NCBI GenBank assembly: GCA_009823505.1
Contig: VZQC01006589.1
Coordinates: 7,673,743-7,737,742, forward strand
Direction of reading: 5' to 3'
Length of the DNA: 64,000 nt
Origin: Rhizomys pruinosus
Lineage: Eukaryota; Chordata; Mammalia; Rodentia; Spalacidae
A model generated the notes under the pieces. The model had not been told where the DNA came from, made no database searches, and saw only the letters and a program-made list of their open reading frames with translations. A program made the position numbers and the translations under genes. Below, one piece after another: positions 10,966 through 22,434 of the stretch (position 1 is its first letter; every line of letters starts with the position of its first letter).

Positions 10966-11097
10966 GGATTTGTAATCAGTTCCAATGCCATTTCACATGT
11001 ATTCACATGGTTTAATGTTATGATTTTACACATTTTTAACTTACCTAAGTGGTTTGAGAAAAATGTATCATATGAACCACTTTAAATTGTGTAGATA

Positions 11098-11314
11098 GGA
11101 TACTAGAGAGATGGCTCAGCAGGTAAGAGCACTGGATGCTCTTTCAGAGGACTTGGGTTTGACTCCCAGCACCCAGATCCATAAGTCCGTCTGGAGGATA
11201 CTTTGATACCCTTTTCTGACTTCCATGTATGCTGCACGACATTCATGCATTTATATAGATGCAGGCAATACACTCATGCTCATTAAAATAAAATAAAATA
11301 AAAATGTTAAAAAT
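11098..11314 (+). repeat. B2 SINE
   Basis: 'agagagatggctcagcaggt' and 'tcagaggacttgggtttgac' followed by an (AAAAT)n tail. An old subfamily member without the 17-bp duplication. Confidence 0.85.
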
Positions 11315-12034
11315 ACTAAATTCTATAGATAGAATGAATGATCCTTTGTATCAGGTCACTTATAAAAGTAAGAATACATATGCACAGTTACACATATATT
11401 TATATGGTTCATATAAAAGCTTTTATTATATATTTGTCTTTTGGTACAATTTCCTTTATTTTAGTGAACTGCCATTTTTATTGCTGTCTACGTTCAAGTA
11501 TATTATAATTTGAAGATTTCTGGTAAGTACATAGAGGTATAATTTATATTTTATAATTTTGTTTGTTAGTATGGTTTAATTATAGCACATTTAAACTTAC
11601 ACTTTAATAGAAATGTAGAATGATGCTTTATGAAGTGTCAATCTTATTATGATTCTATGAGAAAAATTCATCAACTAGTCATGATTATTCATTTTTTAAA
11701 GTTGATCTATTTTTAAAATTACTTCATAATGTGTATTTTCTGGTTCATACTTAAGTATCTTTTTATTATGGTTTATAATTTGTATTTTATTCTTTTGAAA
11801 AGGATATCTAAAGTATGGAAATTTTATGAAGTTTTCCTGTTTCAAATTTACTTAAAGAACTTTTTCACATATTTTAGATAATTGCGTATACCCTAGAATT
11901 CATTTTCCTCTGTGTTTCATTTGTTTTTTAATGTGTGCTTATGAGTTTCTTCTCAAGAAATGAAGTCAAGTTTTATGCAGGTGAAATTTTTGTTCTGCTC
12001 CTTTATTGACCTTATTTTTTATTGACTTTTAAGA
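11315..12034. other. AT-rich, no feature recognised
   Basis: Strongly AT-rich. The 69-codon plus frame at 11304-11513 is hydrophobic by composition only and has no family match that I know. Confidence 0.5.
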
Positions 12035-12046
12035 GATGGTTTCTGT

Positions 12047-12205
12047 GCTGGGTGTGGTGGCACATGCCTTTAATCCCAGTACTCAGGAGGCAGAGGCAGG
12101 CGGATCTCTGTGGGTTCAAGGCCAGCCTGGTCTACAAAGTGAGTTCTAGGACAGCTAGAGCTACAGGGAGACCCTGTCTCACAAAGACCAAAAAAAAAAA
12201 AAAAA
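12047..12205 (+). repeat. B1 SINE
   Basis: Nearly full-length: 'gctgggtgtggtggcacatg', 'ggcagaggcaggcggatctc', 'agaccctgtctcacaaag' and a pure A tail. 'atggtttc' upstream (12037) and downstream (12205) may be the target duplication. Confidence 0.95.
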
Positions 12206-12728
12206 TGGTTTCCTAAGAAATAGATTTTCTGTTTGTATTAGTTACCTTTTGTTGGTGTGACAAAATATTTACAGAAACATCTAAAGGGATAAGTGTCCTT
12301 AGTGGTGGGCAGGCCTTGCAGCAGGTGGCTAGAGCAGCAGATCTCTGAGCCATCCCATCTCAACCTCATGTAAGAAGCAGAGTGAACTGCAAGTGAAGTA
12401 AGGCTAGGAAGTTTCAAAAGAGCCCTAGTGATATATTTCCTCTAGTTCCTAAAAGTCCTAAAACCTCTCTAGTTGGCACCAATCATGAGGGGCCCAATGC
12501 TCAAATACCTGTGACAGTAGGGAACATTTCTCATTTGAACCACCGTGTTCCACTTCACTTCATAGCTGTCATAAGCTCATGGTCATATCATAATGGAAAA
12601 TGCATTTAGTCCCACTTTAAAAGTGCCCACGCTCTTAAATGGTCCCAACACTTTAAAAGTACAGCATATCTTCTGAGACTCAAGACACTCTCTTACCCGT
12701 GGCCCCTGGTAAAATTATATATATATAT

Positions 12729-12753
12729 NNNNNNNNNNNNNNNNNNNNNNNNN
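12729..12753. other. Assembly gap, 25 N
   Basis: Exactly 25 N, flanked on both sides by (AT)n. A gap of fixed length inside a dinucleotide repeat is a placeholder, so the true distance is unknown. Confidence 0.98.
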
Positions 12754-12931
12754 ATATATATATATCAACATAAAAGGACTCAGAATACAGATTCTATTCT
12801 GAAAAGAATAGGGAAATACAGGAACAAAGCAGGACTTGAACCCAGCAGGTCAAATACCAAATGCCATAACTATGTCCCATATCTAGGACTTTAGTTTCAA
12901 AGGGCTGTGATGGAGCCATCTCTCCAGCATA

Positions 12932-13216
12932 GTTGCCTGCACTATACCTCTCTCTCTGAGGTGCTCCAGTCCAGTCCTTGTATGCATCTGACCTCTGGAT
13001 ACATCTCATGACTCTAGCATCTGCAACCTCTTGTTGCCTGCACTGTACATCTCTCTCTGGGGTGTTCCAGTCCCTGTATGCATCTGACATCTGGATACAT
13101 CTCATGACTCTTGCATCTGTCCTCTGGATACATCTCATGACTCTAGCATCTGTCCTCTGGATACATCTCATGACTCTAGCATCTGTCCTCTGGATACATC
13201 TCATGACTCTAGCATC
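12932..13216. repeat. 33-bp minisatellite with a larger ~101-bp repeat
   Basis: A ~101-bp segment beginning 'gttgcctgcact' at 12932 recurs at 13033. It is followed by four 33-bp units ('ctggatacatctcatgact' at 13091, 13124, 13157 and 13190). Because 33 is a multiple of three, frames stay open on both strands (13219-12794 and 12978-13277), giving an 11-residue peptide repeat that is almost certainly not translated. Confidence 0.92.
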
Positions 13217-13339
13217 CACAACCTCTTGTCATCTCCAGTGCAACTTAGGCTTCTCAGCTTCCTGTAATGGCTGCTAGTTCCTGTTGTGTTTTCTTGGACA
13301 TAATGGCACAATTTATTGAACACTTCTTTGATTAATATG

Positions 13340-13346
<7 letters not shown>

Positions 13347-13387
<41 letters not shown>
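13347..13387. repeat. (GA)n microsatellite
   Basis: About 20 uninterrupted GA units. Confidence 0.97.
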
Positions 13388-13391
<4 letters not shown>

Positions 13392-13499
13392 TAACCTACA
13401 GAGTTTATTTAGTGGTGCTCATATATGAATAAGTTCAGGGCTGAGAACTTGAGACTACTTAACTGATCAGGTAGCTCAACCCTGAAAAAAAAGTTATTC

Positions 13500-14800
13500 T
13501 CCTAATCTCAGCAGCCATTGGTCACCTGCAGCCCTCATCTAGAGGTACCTGTGGAATTCCCCCAACCATGCTGACATGTTGATTCATATTGTCATCATGC
13601 AGGTCTTCTTCAGGACAACATCGTGTTGAGATTTTATGGGTGCAGCTTCTCTGTCACATCTAAATGGCACTGTCCAGCAGAAGGTATCCTACTCCTCTGG
13701 CTCCTGCCGTCTTTCTGTCCCCTCTTCCATGATGTTTCATGAACCATGGGTATAGAGGTCGCACTGTAGATGTATCAGTTAGGGCCTGGCATGGAATAGT
13801 TCCCTATTCTCTGCGTTTTGAACAGATCTGGGTCTCTAGTATTCTCCATATGTTGCAAAAATGAAGCTCCTGTAAAGAAGGTGAGAGTGACAATTCTCTA
13901 TGGATATAGGGATAAGTCCTTAGAACACAGTTGAAATTACATTCCCTGGGGCTGGAGAGATGGCCTAGCGGTTAAGAGCGCCGACCGCTCTTACAGGGAA
14001 CCCGGGTTCGATCCCCAGCACCCACATGGCGGCCGAGAACCGTCTGAAACTCCAATTCCAGGAGAACTCCAGTTCCAGGGGAATCCGACACCCTCTTCTG
14101 ACCTCCGCGGCATTGCATGACACGGGTGCACAAACCTGCATGCAGACAGTACATTCATACACATACAGAAATAAATAAAATTAAAAAAAAAAAAAAGAAA
14201 TTACATTCCCTTAGGGAAATAGCAGTAGGATATTTGAGGTCTTCAGCCATGAATGCAGTAGATGTATTGCACCCCACAGTTAATTCCCACCTATTGAGCT
14301 GAAGACTCTCCTTAACTGTATTAATCACTTTAATAATTATAGCCTTTCAGCACATGCCAAGGATGCAATATTAAGCTTCTTAACATCGTTTTTCTCTCCA
14401 AGCTGAACGTGTTTGCACTTCTTTCTGTGTCTCTTGCTCCTTTGCATTGAAGACCTGCACAAGCGATATTAATAATAACATAGCTACAGATTCAGTGTTA
14501 TACATTCTTGAAATGTCCTCAGTCAAGTTTTCAGAACGTGGGCAGAAAACAGACAGATTCTTTGCCAAAGGTATCACATGACTTGCCTGGAACCCTGTTG
14601 ATAATAGGGACCTCATTATGGACCAGACCTCAGGGTCTGAGGCTATATTTTCCACGTTCTCAGCACTGCTGCCTTTCATGCTATTCCCCCATCATCCCAC
14701 AAAGCTCTGCTCACATCATCGAGCTTTACAATGTCTTCCACATTCTTCCAAACAACAGCAGGATCAGGTTCTTCACAGCAGCCACTGGTCTCCTGATACC
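13500..14800 (-). mobile_element. Old L1 3'UTR-like sequence, minus strand
   Basis: 'cctcttccatgatgtttcat', 'gaaccatgggtatagaggtc' and 'agatctgggtctctagtatt' match a motif series shared with 17.76-19.06, 22.44-23.56 and 54.4-55.4 kb, which I read as reversed 3'UTR of old rodent L1. A young B2 interrupts it at 13948. No coding remains. Confidence 0.5.
13948..14196 (+). repeat. Young B2 SINE, near-consensus
   Basis: CpG-rich head 'agcgccgaccgctcttacag', B box ggttcgatcc (14005-14014), the 17-bp duplication and a pure A run at the end. An exact 15-bp target-site duplication (13933-13947 and 14197-14211) bounds it. The intact Pol III promoter and low divergence suggest a recent insertion. Confidence 0.96.
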
Positions 14801-14804
14801 AACT

Positions 14805-15080
14805 TCTGCACTAGTTACTGTTTGTTGTTGTGATGAAATATCATGACCAAGGCAACTTGTAGCAGGAAAAGTTATTTCACTTACAGTTCCAGAGTGAGAG
14901 TTCATAATTTCAGGGTGAGTACAGTGGTAGATCACAAGAGCAGGAAACAGAGAGAGCAAACTGCCAGGGGGCAAGGCTGGAACCCTTCAAAATCCTGCCT
15001 CTGTGAGGTACTTCCTCCAGCAACTTCCCCAGAGAGCACCCCATCTGGGGACTTTTCTCATTCGGACTGCCACACTAATA
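14805..15080 (-). repeat. Rodent repeat A, minus orientation
   Basis: 'ctagttactgtttgttgttg' then 'aatatcatgaccaaggcaac', 'ttcacttacagttccagagt' and 'cttcctccagcaacttcccc' follow the usual order of this family. Confidence 0.6.
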
Positions 15081-15576
15081 TAATCATTCTCTAATGATTT
15101 TTGAAACTTTCTGAACTTTTTAAAAGGCAGTTATTTCAGCCATAGGTTATTTTTGTATAACTACATGAAGTTGATACCTTTAAAAATAATTATTTTAATA
15201 TTTAGATAAGTATTCCCATGCTCTATGTATACTGACTGACAATTTCCCTAAACTGATTTAGGGGCAGGTTTTTGTTTTTGTTTGGTAATGGCAGGAAATC
15301 CATTGCTCAACTCAGTAAGGAGCATCCTTCTAAGTACCTAATTATCTACTATCCTTAGAGATTAAAGATGCCTGTCCCTCTGCAAAGTGGCTTTATCACT
15401 AACTGACTTTCCTGTCACATGAATTAATTTATGTGATCTCTTTTCTGTTTTGACAATTACTTGTGTAATTTAAATCATTATTATTTTCTTTTACTTGCTT
15501 AAACTTATTTTTTCTAATTTAAATAAAACTAACTCCTTTCCCCATTTTAATTTCATTTTCAAATTCCCATGAACCT
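15081..15576. other. AT-rich, no feature recognised
   Basis: No repeat named. It ends exactly at a single N, with 'caaattcccatgaacct' as the last bases, a string that recurs at the end of the duplicate copy (17487-17503). Confidence 0.5.
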
Positions 15577-15577
15577 N
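15577..15577. other. Single-N join
   Basis: One undetermined base at the exact end of the first copy of the ~1.9-kb duplication. It marks a contig or gap-fill join. Confidence 0.95.
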
Positions 15578-15579
15578 CT

Positions 15580-17503
15580 TCTCTCCCTCTCTCCTGCCGT
15601 TCATTCTGTCCCTCTTCCATGATGTTCATGAACCATGGGTAAGAGGTCGCACTCGCGTAGATGAGTATTTAGCCGGCCCCTCATGATGTGTCTGGATGGA
15701 ATAGTTCCCTATTCTCTGCGTTTTGAACAGATCTGGGTCTCTAGTATTTCTCCATATTGTTGCAAAAATGAAGCTCTCTGTAAAAGAAGGTTGGAGTGGA
15801 CAATTCTCTATGGATATAGGGTAGTCCTTAGAACACAGTTGTTGAAATTAATTCCTGGGGGGCTGGAGAGATGGCCTAGCGTGTAAGAGCGCCGACCGCC
15901 GCTCTTACAGGGAACCGGGTTCGATCCCCAGCACCCACATGGCGGGCCAGAAGACAGAACCCGTCTGAAACTCCAATTCCAGGAGACACTCCATAGTTCC
16001 ATGGGGAATCCGACACCCTCTTCATGACCTCCGACGGCATTGCCATGACCACAGGGTGCACAAAACTGCATGCAGACAGTACATTCATACCACATACAGA
16101 AATAAATAAAATTAAAAAAAAAAAAAAAAATCATATTAATTCCCTTAGGGAAAATAGCAGAGTCGGATATTTGAGGTCTTCAGCCATGAATGCAGTAGAT
16201 GTATTGCACCCCACAGTTAATTCCCACCTATTGAGCTGAAGACTCTCCTTAACTGTATTAATCACTTTAATAATTATAGCCTTTCAGCACATGCCAAGGA
16301 TGCAATATTAAGCTTCTTAACATCGTTTTTCTCTCCAAGCTGAACGTGTTTGCACTTCTTTCTGTGTCTCTTGCTCCTTTGCATTGAAGACCTGCACAAG
16401 CGATATTAATAATAACATAGCTACAGATTCAGTGTTATACATTCTTGAAATGTCCTCAGTCAAGTTTTCAGAACGTGGGCAGAAAACAGACAGATTCTTT
16501 GACCAAAGATATCACATGACTTGCCTGGAACCCTGTTGATAATAGGGACCTCATTATGGACCAGACCTCAGGGTCTGAGGCATATTTTCCAACGTTCTTT
16601 CAGCACTGCTGCCTCTTCATGCTTTCCCCCATCATCCCACAAAGCTCTGCTCACATCATCGAGCTTTACAATGTCTTCCACATTCTTCCAAAAACAGCAG
16701 GATCAGGTTCTTCACAGCAGCCACTGGTCTCCTGATACCAACTTCTGCACTAGTTACTGTTTGTTGTTGTGATTGAAATACCTGACCAAGGCAACTTGTA
16801 GCAGGAAAAGTTATTCACTTACAGTTCCAGAGTGAGAGTTCATAATTTCAAGGGTGAGTACAGTGGTAGATCACAAGAGCAGGAAACAGAGAGAGCAAAC
16901 TGCCAGGGGGCAAGGCTGGACCTTCAAAATCCTGCCTCTGTGAGTAGTACTTCCTCAGCAACTTCCCCAGAGGCCCCCCTTGGGGACCTTTTCTCATCGG
17001 GACTGCCACACTAATATAATCATTCTCTAATGATTTTTGAAACTTTCTGAACTTTTTAAAAGCAGGTTATTTCAGCCATAGGTTATTTTTGTTAACTACA
17101 TGAGTTTGATACCCTTTAAAAAATAATTATTTTTAATATTTACATAAATTATTCCCATGCTTCTATGTATTACTGATCCAATTTCCCTAAACTGGATTTA
17201 GGGGCAGGTTTTTTGTTTTTGTTTGGCAATGGCAGGAAATCCATGCTCCACTCAGTACGGAGCATCTTCTAAGTACCTATTATCTACTATCCTTAGAGAT
17301 TAAAGATGCCTTGTCCCTCTGCAAAGTGGGCTTATCACTAACTGACTTTCTGTCACAGGAATTAATTTATGTGGATCTCTTTCTGTTTGACACTTACTTG
17401 TGTAATTTAACTCATTATTATTTCTTTTACTTGCTTGAAACTTATTTTTTCTTTTATAACTTTTTCTTTTTATTTTATTTCATTTTCAAATTCCCATGAA
17501 CCT
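15580..17503. repeat. Direct duplicate of 13685-15576, error-rich
   Basis: The order is the same: L1 3'UTR-like DNA, the same B2 (15858-16130) at the same site, repeat A (16758-17015) and the AT-rich end. Differences are mainly one-base insertions and deletions at its two ends. A central stretch (about 16168-16500 against 14231-14563) looks identical. The B2 cannot have inserted twice at one place, so this is a duplication of the whole block, most likely an assembly artefact. Confidence 0.93.
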
Positions 17504-17524
17504 TATAGGCTTGGCTGTTGATTG

Positions 17525-17575
17525 AATATTATATACTATATCATATATATATATTATATATATATATATCATATA
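17525..17575. repeat. AT-rich microsatellite
   Basis: Interrupted (AT)n just after the end of the duplicate copy. Confidence 0.85.
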
Positions 17576-17754
17576 ACCTTGAGGGGGAAGATGGTCTTTA
17601 CAATTTTGAATCTTGTCATCCTTGAGCTAAGAAGTTTCCTTCATTTACTCAGTTTTGGGATTAAGGGATTTTGTGGTTAGATTATCATATTTTGTTTGCC
17701 TCCCATAAATTTTTAGGCGATGATATAAATCATGTACTTTCTAATACTGTCATC

Positions 17755-19060
17755 ATAGAATTGTTTATATAATTTTTATTGAGCATTTGTACAACTCATA
17801 TAGTGGTTCCCAGTCAAACCCAATCCCCCCATGACCCAATCCCCCATCAGAACTCATGAATTACAGCATCTAGGCCCTATCCAGCCAAGTTTCCAAACCC
17901 AGATGTATTTCTGTGCAAACAGATCCTCTGGAGTCTAGTCAACATATCTAGGAATCCTAAGAAGGCATAGTCTTCTTCACTCAGCAGTGCTCAGTCCAGG
18001 GTCAGTCCCTCACCCATTTCTCTTGCTCCACTTTGAGACCTTGGTCCCAGTTGGCGTGAATTTCATGAGTGATGCCAACATTGCCACACGTTCACATGTG
18101 AAGGCTTGCAGTTGATCGCAAGTCACTGCTTCTCTACGTTCATGCACCAGCCCTGGCTCTTACAATCTTTTTGCTCCCTCTTCCACACTAATCCCTGAGC
18201 CCTGAGTGGGTGAGGGTTATTATAGGGGCCCCATCCAGAGACACACACCCTAGAGGCTCCCATTCTTTGGAGCTTGGCTCGTTGTGGCCTGTTTGCATCA
18301 CACTCTGTTGAATAAGCAAGCTTTACTGCTGAGAATTGAGAGGTGCAGTCATTTTCTCTCCACCTCTCTGCGTGTAGATGTTCACTGGTGATGTGTCTCC
18401 TAGAAATGAGCCTCTTTCAGATGTAGATGTTCTGTCTGACCTGTTGTGGGACTTTGCAGTAGACTCTATCTATTGCAAAAAGTAGCCATTTTGATGATTT
18501 GCATAGGACATGCTTGTCTGTAAACATAAGATTCCATGGTTAGTGCATAGTAAGAAATTGCATTTCTCTAGAGATATGACACCAATAGGCTTTTCTCTAG
18601 GCTCTATGTCCTCTCCAGCTTTGTGAATTTGGCTGAGTTTACAGTGGGTCTCAAGTGTTCACTCTCATTGAAAAGGTTCCAATTAGATAGCTGTCACTGT
18701 CCCCCAGACAACAATGCCTCTATTGCACCACAAGAGGTAGTTTGCAGGACAGGTCATCGTGGTTGTTAGGCTTTAGAGATGGGTTGTACCAGTCATTGAT
18801 TTTTCTCCCTTATTAGTCTGCACATTTTCTAGCATTTTGAGTGCTTAATTTCAGGTAGAAGGCTTCCAGGTCAGTTCCTATTCCATTAATCTAAGTCCTA
18901 TCCCTGAAGCATGTCCTGTTCTGAGTGTTAGGGTTTTATTTTTGTATTTCTGGTAGATAGTCCGGAGCTTTGGAGATAGCCTGCTTTGTTTTGAGAATCT
19001 CTTGGATTGTTCTCACCAATCACTCAAAAGGAAGTATCCTCTATCTCCAGTTTTTGCAGC
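17755..19060 (-). mobile_element. Old L1 3'UTR-like sequence, minus strand
   Basis: It opens with an inverted L1-like 3' end ('aatttttattgagcatttgt', C-rich 'caatccccccatgaccc') and carries 'ccctgagccctgagtgggtg', 'gttgtggcctgtttgcatca' and 'tgcttgtctgtaaacataag', all shared with 22.44-23.56 kb. No open frames; an old copy. Confidence 0.55.
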
Positions 19061-19170
19061 TAAATTATTTCTTTATATTTTACCTTTTCCTTTTTTTATC
19101 ATTTTCTGTATTGTAATATTAATGTAAGAACATTTGATATCCAACTGTTCGCAATGTGACACAGCATTTG

Positions 19171-19280
19171 ACATAGGAATAACTAAAAACATAGGAATAA
19201 CTAAAATAAAATAACTAAATAATAACTAAAATAAAACATAGGAATAACATAAAAATAACATAGGAATAACTAAAAACATT
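19171..19280. repeat. Short AT-rich tandem repeat
   Basis: The word 'cataggaataactaaaa' and shortened forms recur about five times within 110 bp. It is a small irregular array, probably slippage in AT-rich DNA. Confidence 0.8.
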
Positions 19281-19496
19281 CCAGCGACCCTCTGAGTCAC
19301 TCTGACCCCAACTGGCACTCCTCTCCCTGTTTCAAATGGGCGTCTATCATTGCCCACATAAGAAACCTCAGTCTACCTCTGCCTGAAATCACATATCTAA
19401 GTCATCTGACAAATGACTGAAAAGTATTAGTCTGCATATCACAAAATAAAGACAGGAGTCCAGAAAACAATGGTTAGAGTTTTGTCACCATCATTA

Positions 19497-19654
19497 GCCA
19501 GATGTGGTGGCTCAGGCCTTTAATCCTAGCACTTGGGAGGCAGAGGCAGGCAGATCTTTGTGAGTTCATGGCCAGCCTGGTCTACAGAGCGAGTTCCAGG
19601 GCAGCTGGGGCTACAGAGAGACCCTTTCTCGAAAAGACCAAAAAAAAAAAAAAA
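19497..19654 (+). repeat. B1 SINE
   Basis: 'gccagatgtggtggctcagg', 'tcatggccagcctggtctac' and a pure A tail. The 8-bp 'catcatta' flanks it at 19489-19496 and 19655-19662 as the target duplication. Confidence 0.95.
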
Positions 19655-19662
19655 CATCATTA

Positions 19663-20383
19663 ATTCAGTCAATAAATCTTAATTAATCAATCAACTCTTT
19701 TATGCCAGAACTAATTTTATATGTCAAGGACATTAACAGAGAGGCCGAAGAAGAGAAAAATTCGATATGTAGCAGGAATTATATTCTTTTGTGAGTCTCA
19801 GAAAACAAACCTTCTCATTCTGAACTTAGTAGGTTTATTCACTGTTGTGCTTTTGTGAGTATCTGATTGGATGGATATGCTTTTGATTTTATCCTATAAT
19901 ATGTAAAATAGTTAAAAGAAAATGAAGTCCTGTGGAGCAAGAGCCAACGAAAGCCGAGTCAGAAGACAGACTAAGAGGAAACAGGAATGAGTCCGCTGGG
20001 CTAGAATCCAGAGAGAGTGCACAGGAACCTTGAAAAATGCTTTCACATATCAAAGCTGAGAAACGTTGGGTAGGATATGTACTTAGATATAAAAGATCTC
20101 AATGTTCCAGGAGAATATAGGAGATCATTCAAATTTTATAACAACTATCCCATGCTCTGATTATAAGGTTTTGGGCTGCAAATGTTGGATAAACAAACAG
20201 CATTAGAGTGCTAGCATGGTATGCCTTTAGGAAACTGACAGAGAGGCCAGTAGTAATGAAGGCTTTCTGAGCATGAATGCATCGAACTGCACCATAGCAA
20301 TCACAGCACAAATCATATTAAATAAGATATTACACCATGTTTAGAAATTTTATTGCATTTTGTTAAGGCACAACCTGAATTTA

Positions 20384-20385
<2 letters not shown>
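19663..20385. other. No feature recognised
   Basis: Moderately AT-rich. The 60-codon minus frame at 20129-20311 has no recognisable motif. Confidence 0.5.

Positions 20386-20432
<47 letters not shown>
20386..20432. repeat. (TA)n microsatellite
   Basis: A pure TA run of about 23 units. Confidence 0.97.
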
Positions 20433-20434
<2 letters not shown>

Positions 20435-20835
20435 TGAAAATATAATTTTCTCTGAAATATGGGTCATTTTGTTTAGAATATACTGCAAGTTAATAGTTTA
20501 TTATTTACACTCAGATCAAAATATTAGTTGACATTGATAAATTTCAATTCAGAAGTTACTTTAGTTATATTTATCACAGTCTACTTTATTCCACATTGAG
20601 CCTGGAAATTTTATAGGCCTTGTAAACTAAATACTGAGACATTGCATAATATTGTAGAATATATATGTATAAATATTATATAATATACAATGTGTATGCA
20701 TCTTTATATGTGTGTATTCAGGACACGTCCTCTGCCACATTTATTTGTAAATATTTTCCCAAACTGTGGCCTGTTTCTTCATATTCCTTTGAGGCTTAGA
20801 AATTAGCTGGAACTCTCATTGATATCCTTTATGCG
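20433..20835. other. AT-rich, no feature recognised
   Basis: No open frame or repeat that I can name. Confidence 0.5.
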
Positions 20836-20848
20836 ATTATTGATTTTT

Positions 20849-21116
20849 TATTATTTATTTATTTATTTATTTAGTTAGTTAGTTAGTTATTTAGTTATTT
20901 ATTTATATGAATGTTCTGTCTGCATGTAGGTTTGTGCATCCGTGTCGTGCAATGCCGTGGTGGTCAGAAGAGGGTGTCGGATTCCCCTGGAACTGAAGTT
21001 CTGGAATTGGAGTTAAAGACAGTTCTTAGCCGCCATGTGGGTGCAGGGGATCAAACCCGGGTCCTCTGCAAGAGCAGTCGGTGTTCTCAACTGCTAGGCC
21101 ATCTCTCCAGCCCCTA
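20849..21116 (-). repeat. Young B2 SINE, minus strand
   Basis: A TTTA/GTTA-rich reversed tail, then 'gtgtcgtgcaatgccgtggt', a copy with the 17-bp duplication, B box reversed as 'gatcaaaccc', and the head ending 'gccatctctccagcccc'. An exact 13-bp target duplication lies at 20836-20848 and 21117-21129. Confidence 0.95.
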
Positions 21117-21211
21117 ATTATTGATTTTTAAGGTTAAAGAAATCTTTAGATCTCACTAGGCATCAAGTCATTCTCTTATGTTTTCAATTAATTGTAAAGT
21201 TCACCTTTCTT

Positions 21212-21470
21212 TTTTAACATTTTTATTGAAGTTATGTGCATTTCATACATCGTTTCTCAGTCCAATCTAGACTCATCTTGTCTTCCATGCCCCCCACCCC
21301 ACCCCAATTCATGCACCCTGCTATCCCTGCCCTGTATCTTTTTCTGATTTTTTTTAAAGTTTTTGTCGAAGCAGAGGATTATTGTCCTTGTGAGAACTTT
21401 ACTGTTTCAGTTAGTTCCCTGTCCCTGTTCCTCTGTTGTTGTTCCTTCCAATCTGTACCACTTCAACATA

Positions 21471-21510
<40 letters not shown>

Positions 21511-21896
21511 TGTCACACCTATACTAAACTTACATCATCTGTACACAAACTGTGATTTCCATGTCATATTTCAGGATTCACATTTTTCCTTTTTACATTT
21601 ATTTTACTCTAAAATATGCCTTTGTATCCTCTACCCATATACAAAGTTTCCAAATGCTAAAAATAAGTGGTGGGTTAATTCTAGAGCCTGTTAAGTAATT
21701 TAACATTATCAGAGCACAGTTGCTTTCCGGGAAAGAGGTATATAGCGTGGATATTGCTCAGTTTGCCTTACAACTTGGTGTTTGGTTCTAGCATCCACAA
21801 ATGAGGGATCCCATTCGCCATTTGCTTTTTGGGGACTCTGTTACTTCACTTAGCATAATATCCTCTAGTTTCATCCATTTACCTGCAAAGTTCATG
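21212..21896 (-). mobile_element. 5'-truncated L1 3' end, minus strand
   Basis: The reversed 3'UTR starts 'acatttttattgaagttatg', with a C-rich tract near 21288-21305. The coding end appears at 21801-21896, where 'gagggatcccattcgccatt' and 'tgttacttcacttagcataa' are the reverse of the ORF2 C-terminus. An exact 14-bp target duplication (21198-21211 and 21897-21910) bounds it. A (TA)n microsatellite (21473-21511) has grown in its 3'UTR. Confidence 0.93.
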
Positions 21897-21914
21897 AGTT
21901 CACCTTTCTTAAGT

Positions 21915-22070
21915 TTCATTTTTGTTTATGTGCATGTGCTTGTTAGTATGTGTGTGTGGGGGTGCCTACAGAGGCCAGAAGAAGACACTGAATATGCTGG
22001 AGAAGTGAAGCTGTAGCTGATTGTGAGCTGCCTCAGGTTAATTTGCAAAAGTGCTCTTAATCCCTGAGTC
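21915..22070 (-). repeat. B3-like SINE, minus strand
   Basis: 'ctacagaggccagaagaaga' and 'gtgctcttaatccctgagtc' resemble a reversed, diverged B2-family (B3) element; the L1 next to it inserted close to its tail. Confidence 0.55.
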
Positions 22071-22434
22071 AAAATTCAGATTTTTTAAATTTACTATTAT
22101 TTGGGGATAGTGGGAGTTAAATTTCAGATTAAATTCTGTGTCCCCTGAGTAGTTCTGAGTCTGGCTTATTTTTTATAAGGATACACAGTTAGTTAACCAC
22201 CATTTATTCAAAGAGGCCTTTTCCTTGAAATAAATGATGTTGGCATTTTTATGTTAAAAATTGCATGACCACATAAGAATTGACATATTTCTGGAATGTG
22301 TACTGGGTTGCACTGGTTTATTTGACCTTGTGATGCTTGGCATCCCACTTTCAAGATGACAGTAGGGACATAGGTTTGAGGTCAGATCACTGGGTGCTTC
22401 AGTTTTATTTGTCAACATAATTATTTGGCTATTT
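22071..22434. other. No feature recognised
   Basis: No repeat or open frame that I can name. Confidence 0.5.

Larger units (their letters stand above)
12236..13330 (-). mobile_element. Degraded rodent retroposon (family unassigned)
   Basis: It starts 'agttaccttttgttggtgtg' and passes through 'caacactttaaaagtacagc' and 'tctgagactcaagacactct', an arrangement I know from a common rodent interspersed repeat whose name I cannot give. It holds a 25-N gap and a 33-bp minisatellite. Orientation is taken from its resemblance to repeat A at the left end and is uncertain. Confidence 0.4.

Noticed and set aside
12794..13219. 141-codon frame with an 11-residue repeat
   Set aside because: It arises from a 33-bp minisatellite in a degraded repeat, and the opposite strand is open too. 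No start context or splice sites support it.
13948..14196. tRNA gene (A and B box present)
   Set aside because: The boxes belong to the head of a B2 SINE with body, A tail and target duplication. No cloverleaf with an acceptor stem is apparent.
15580..17503. Genuine segmental duplication
   Set aside because: The N at the join, identical end strings and end-clustered single-base indels fit an assembly artefact better. It is kept as a finding to be tested.
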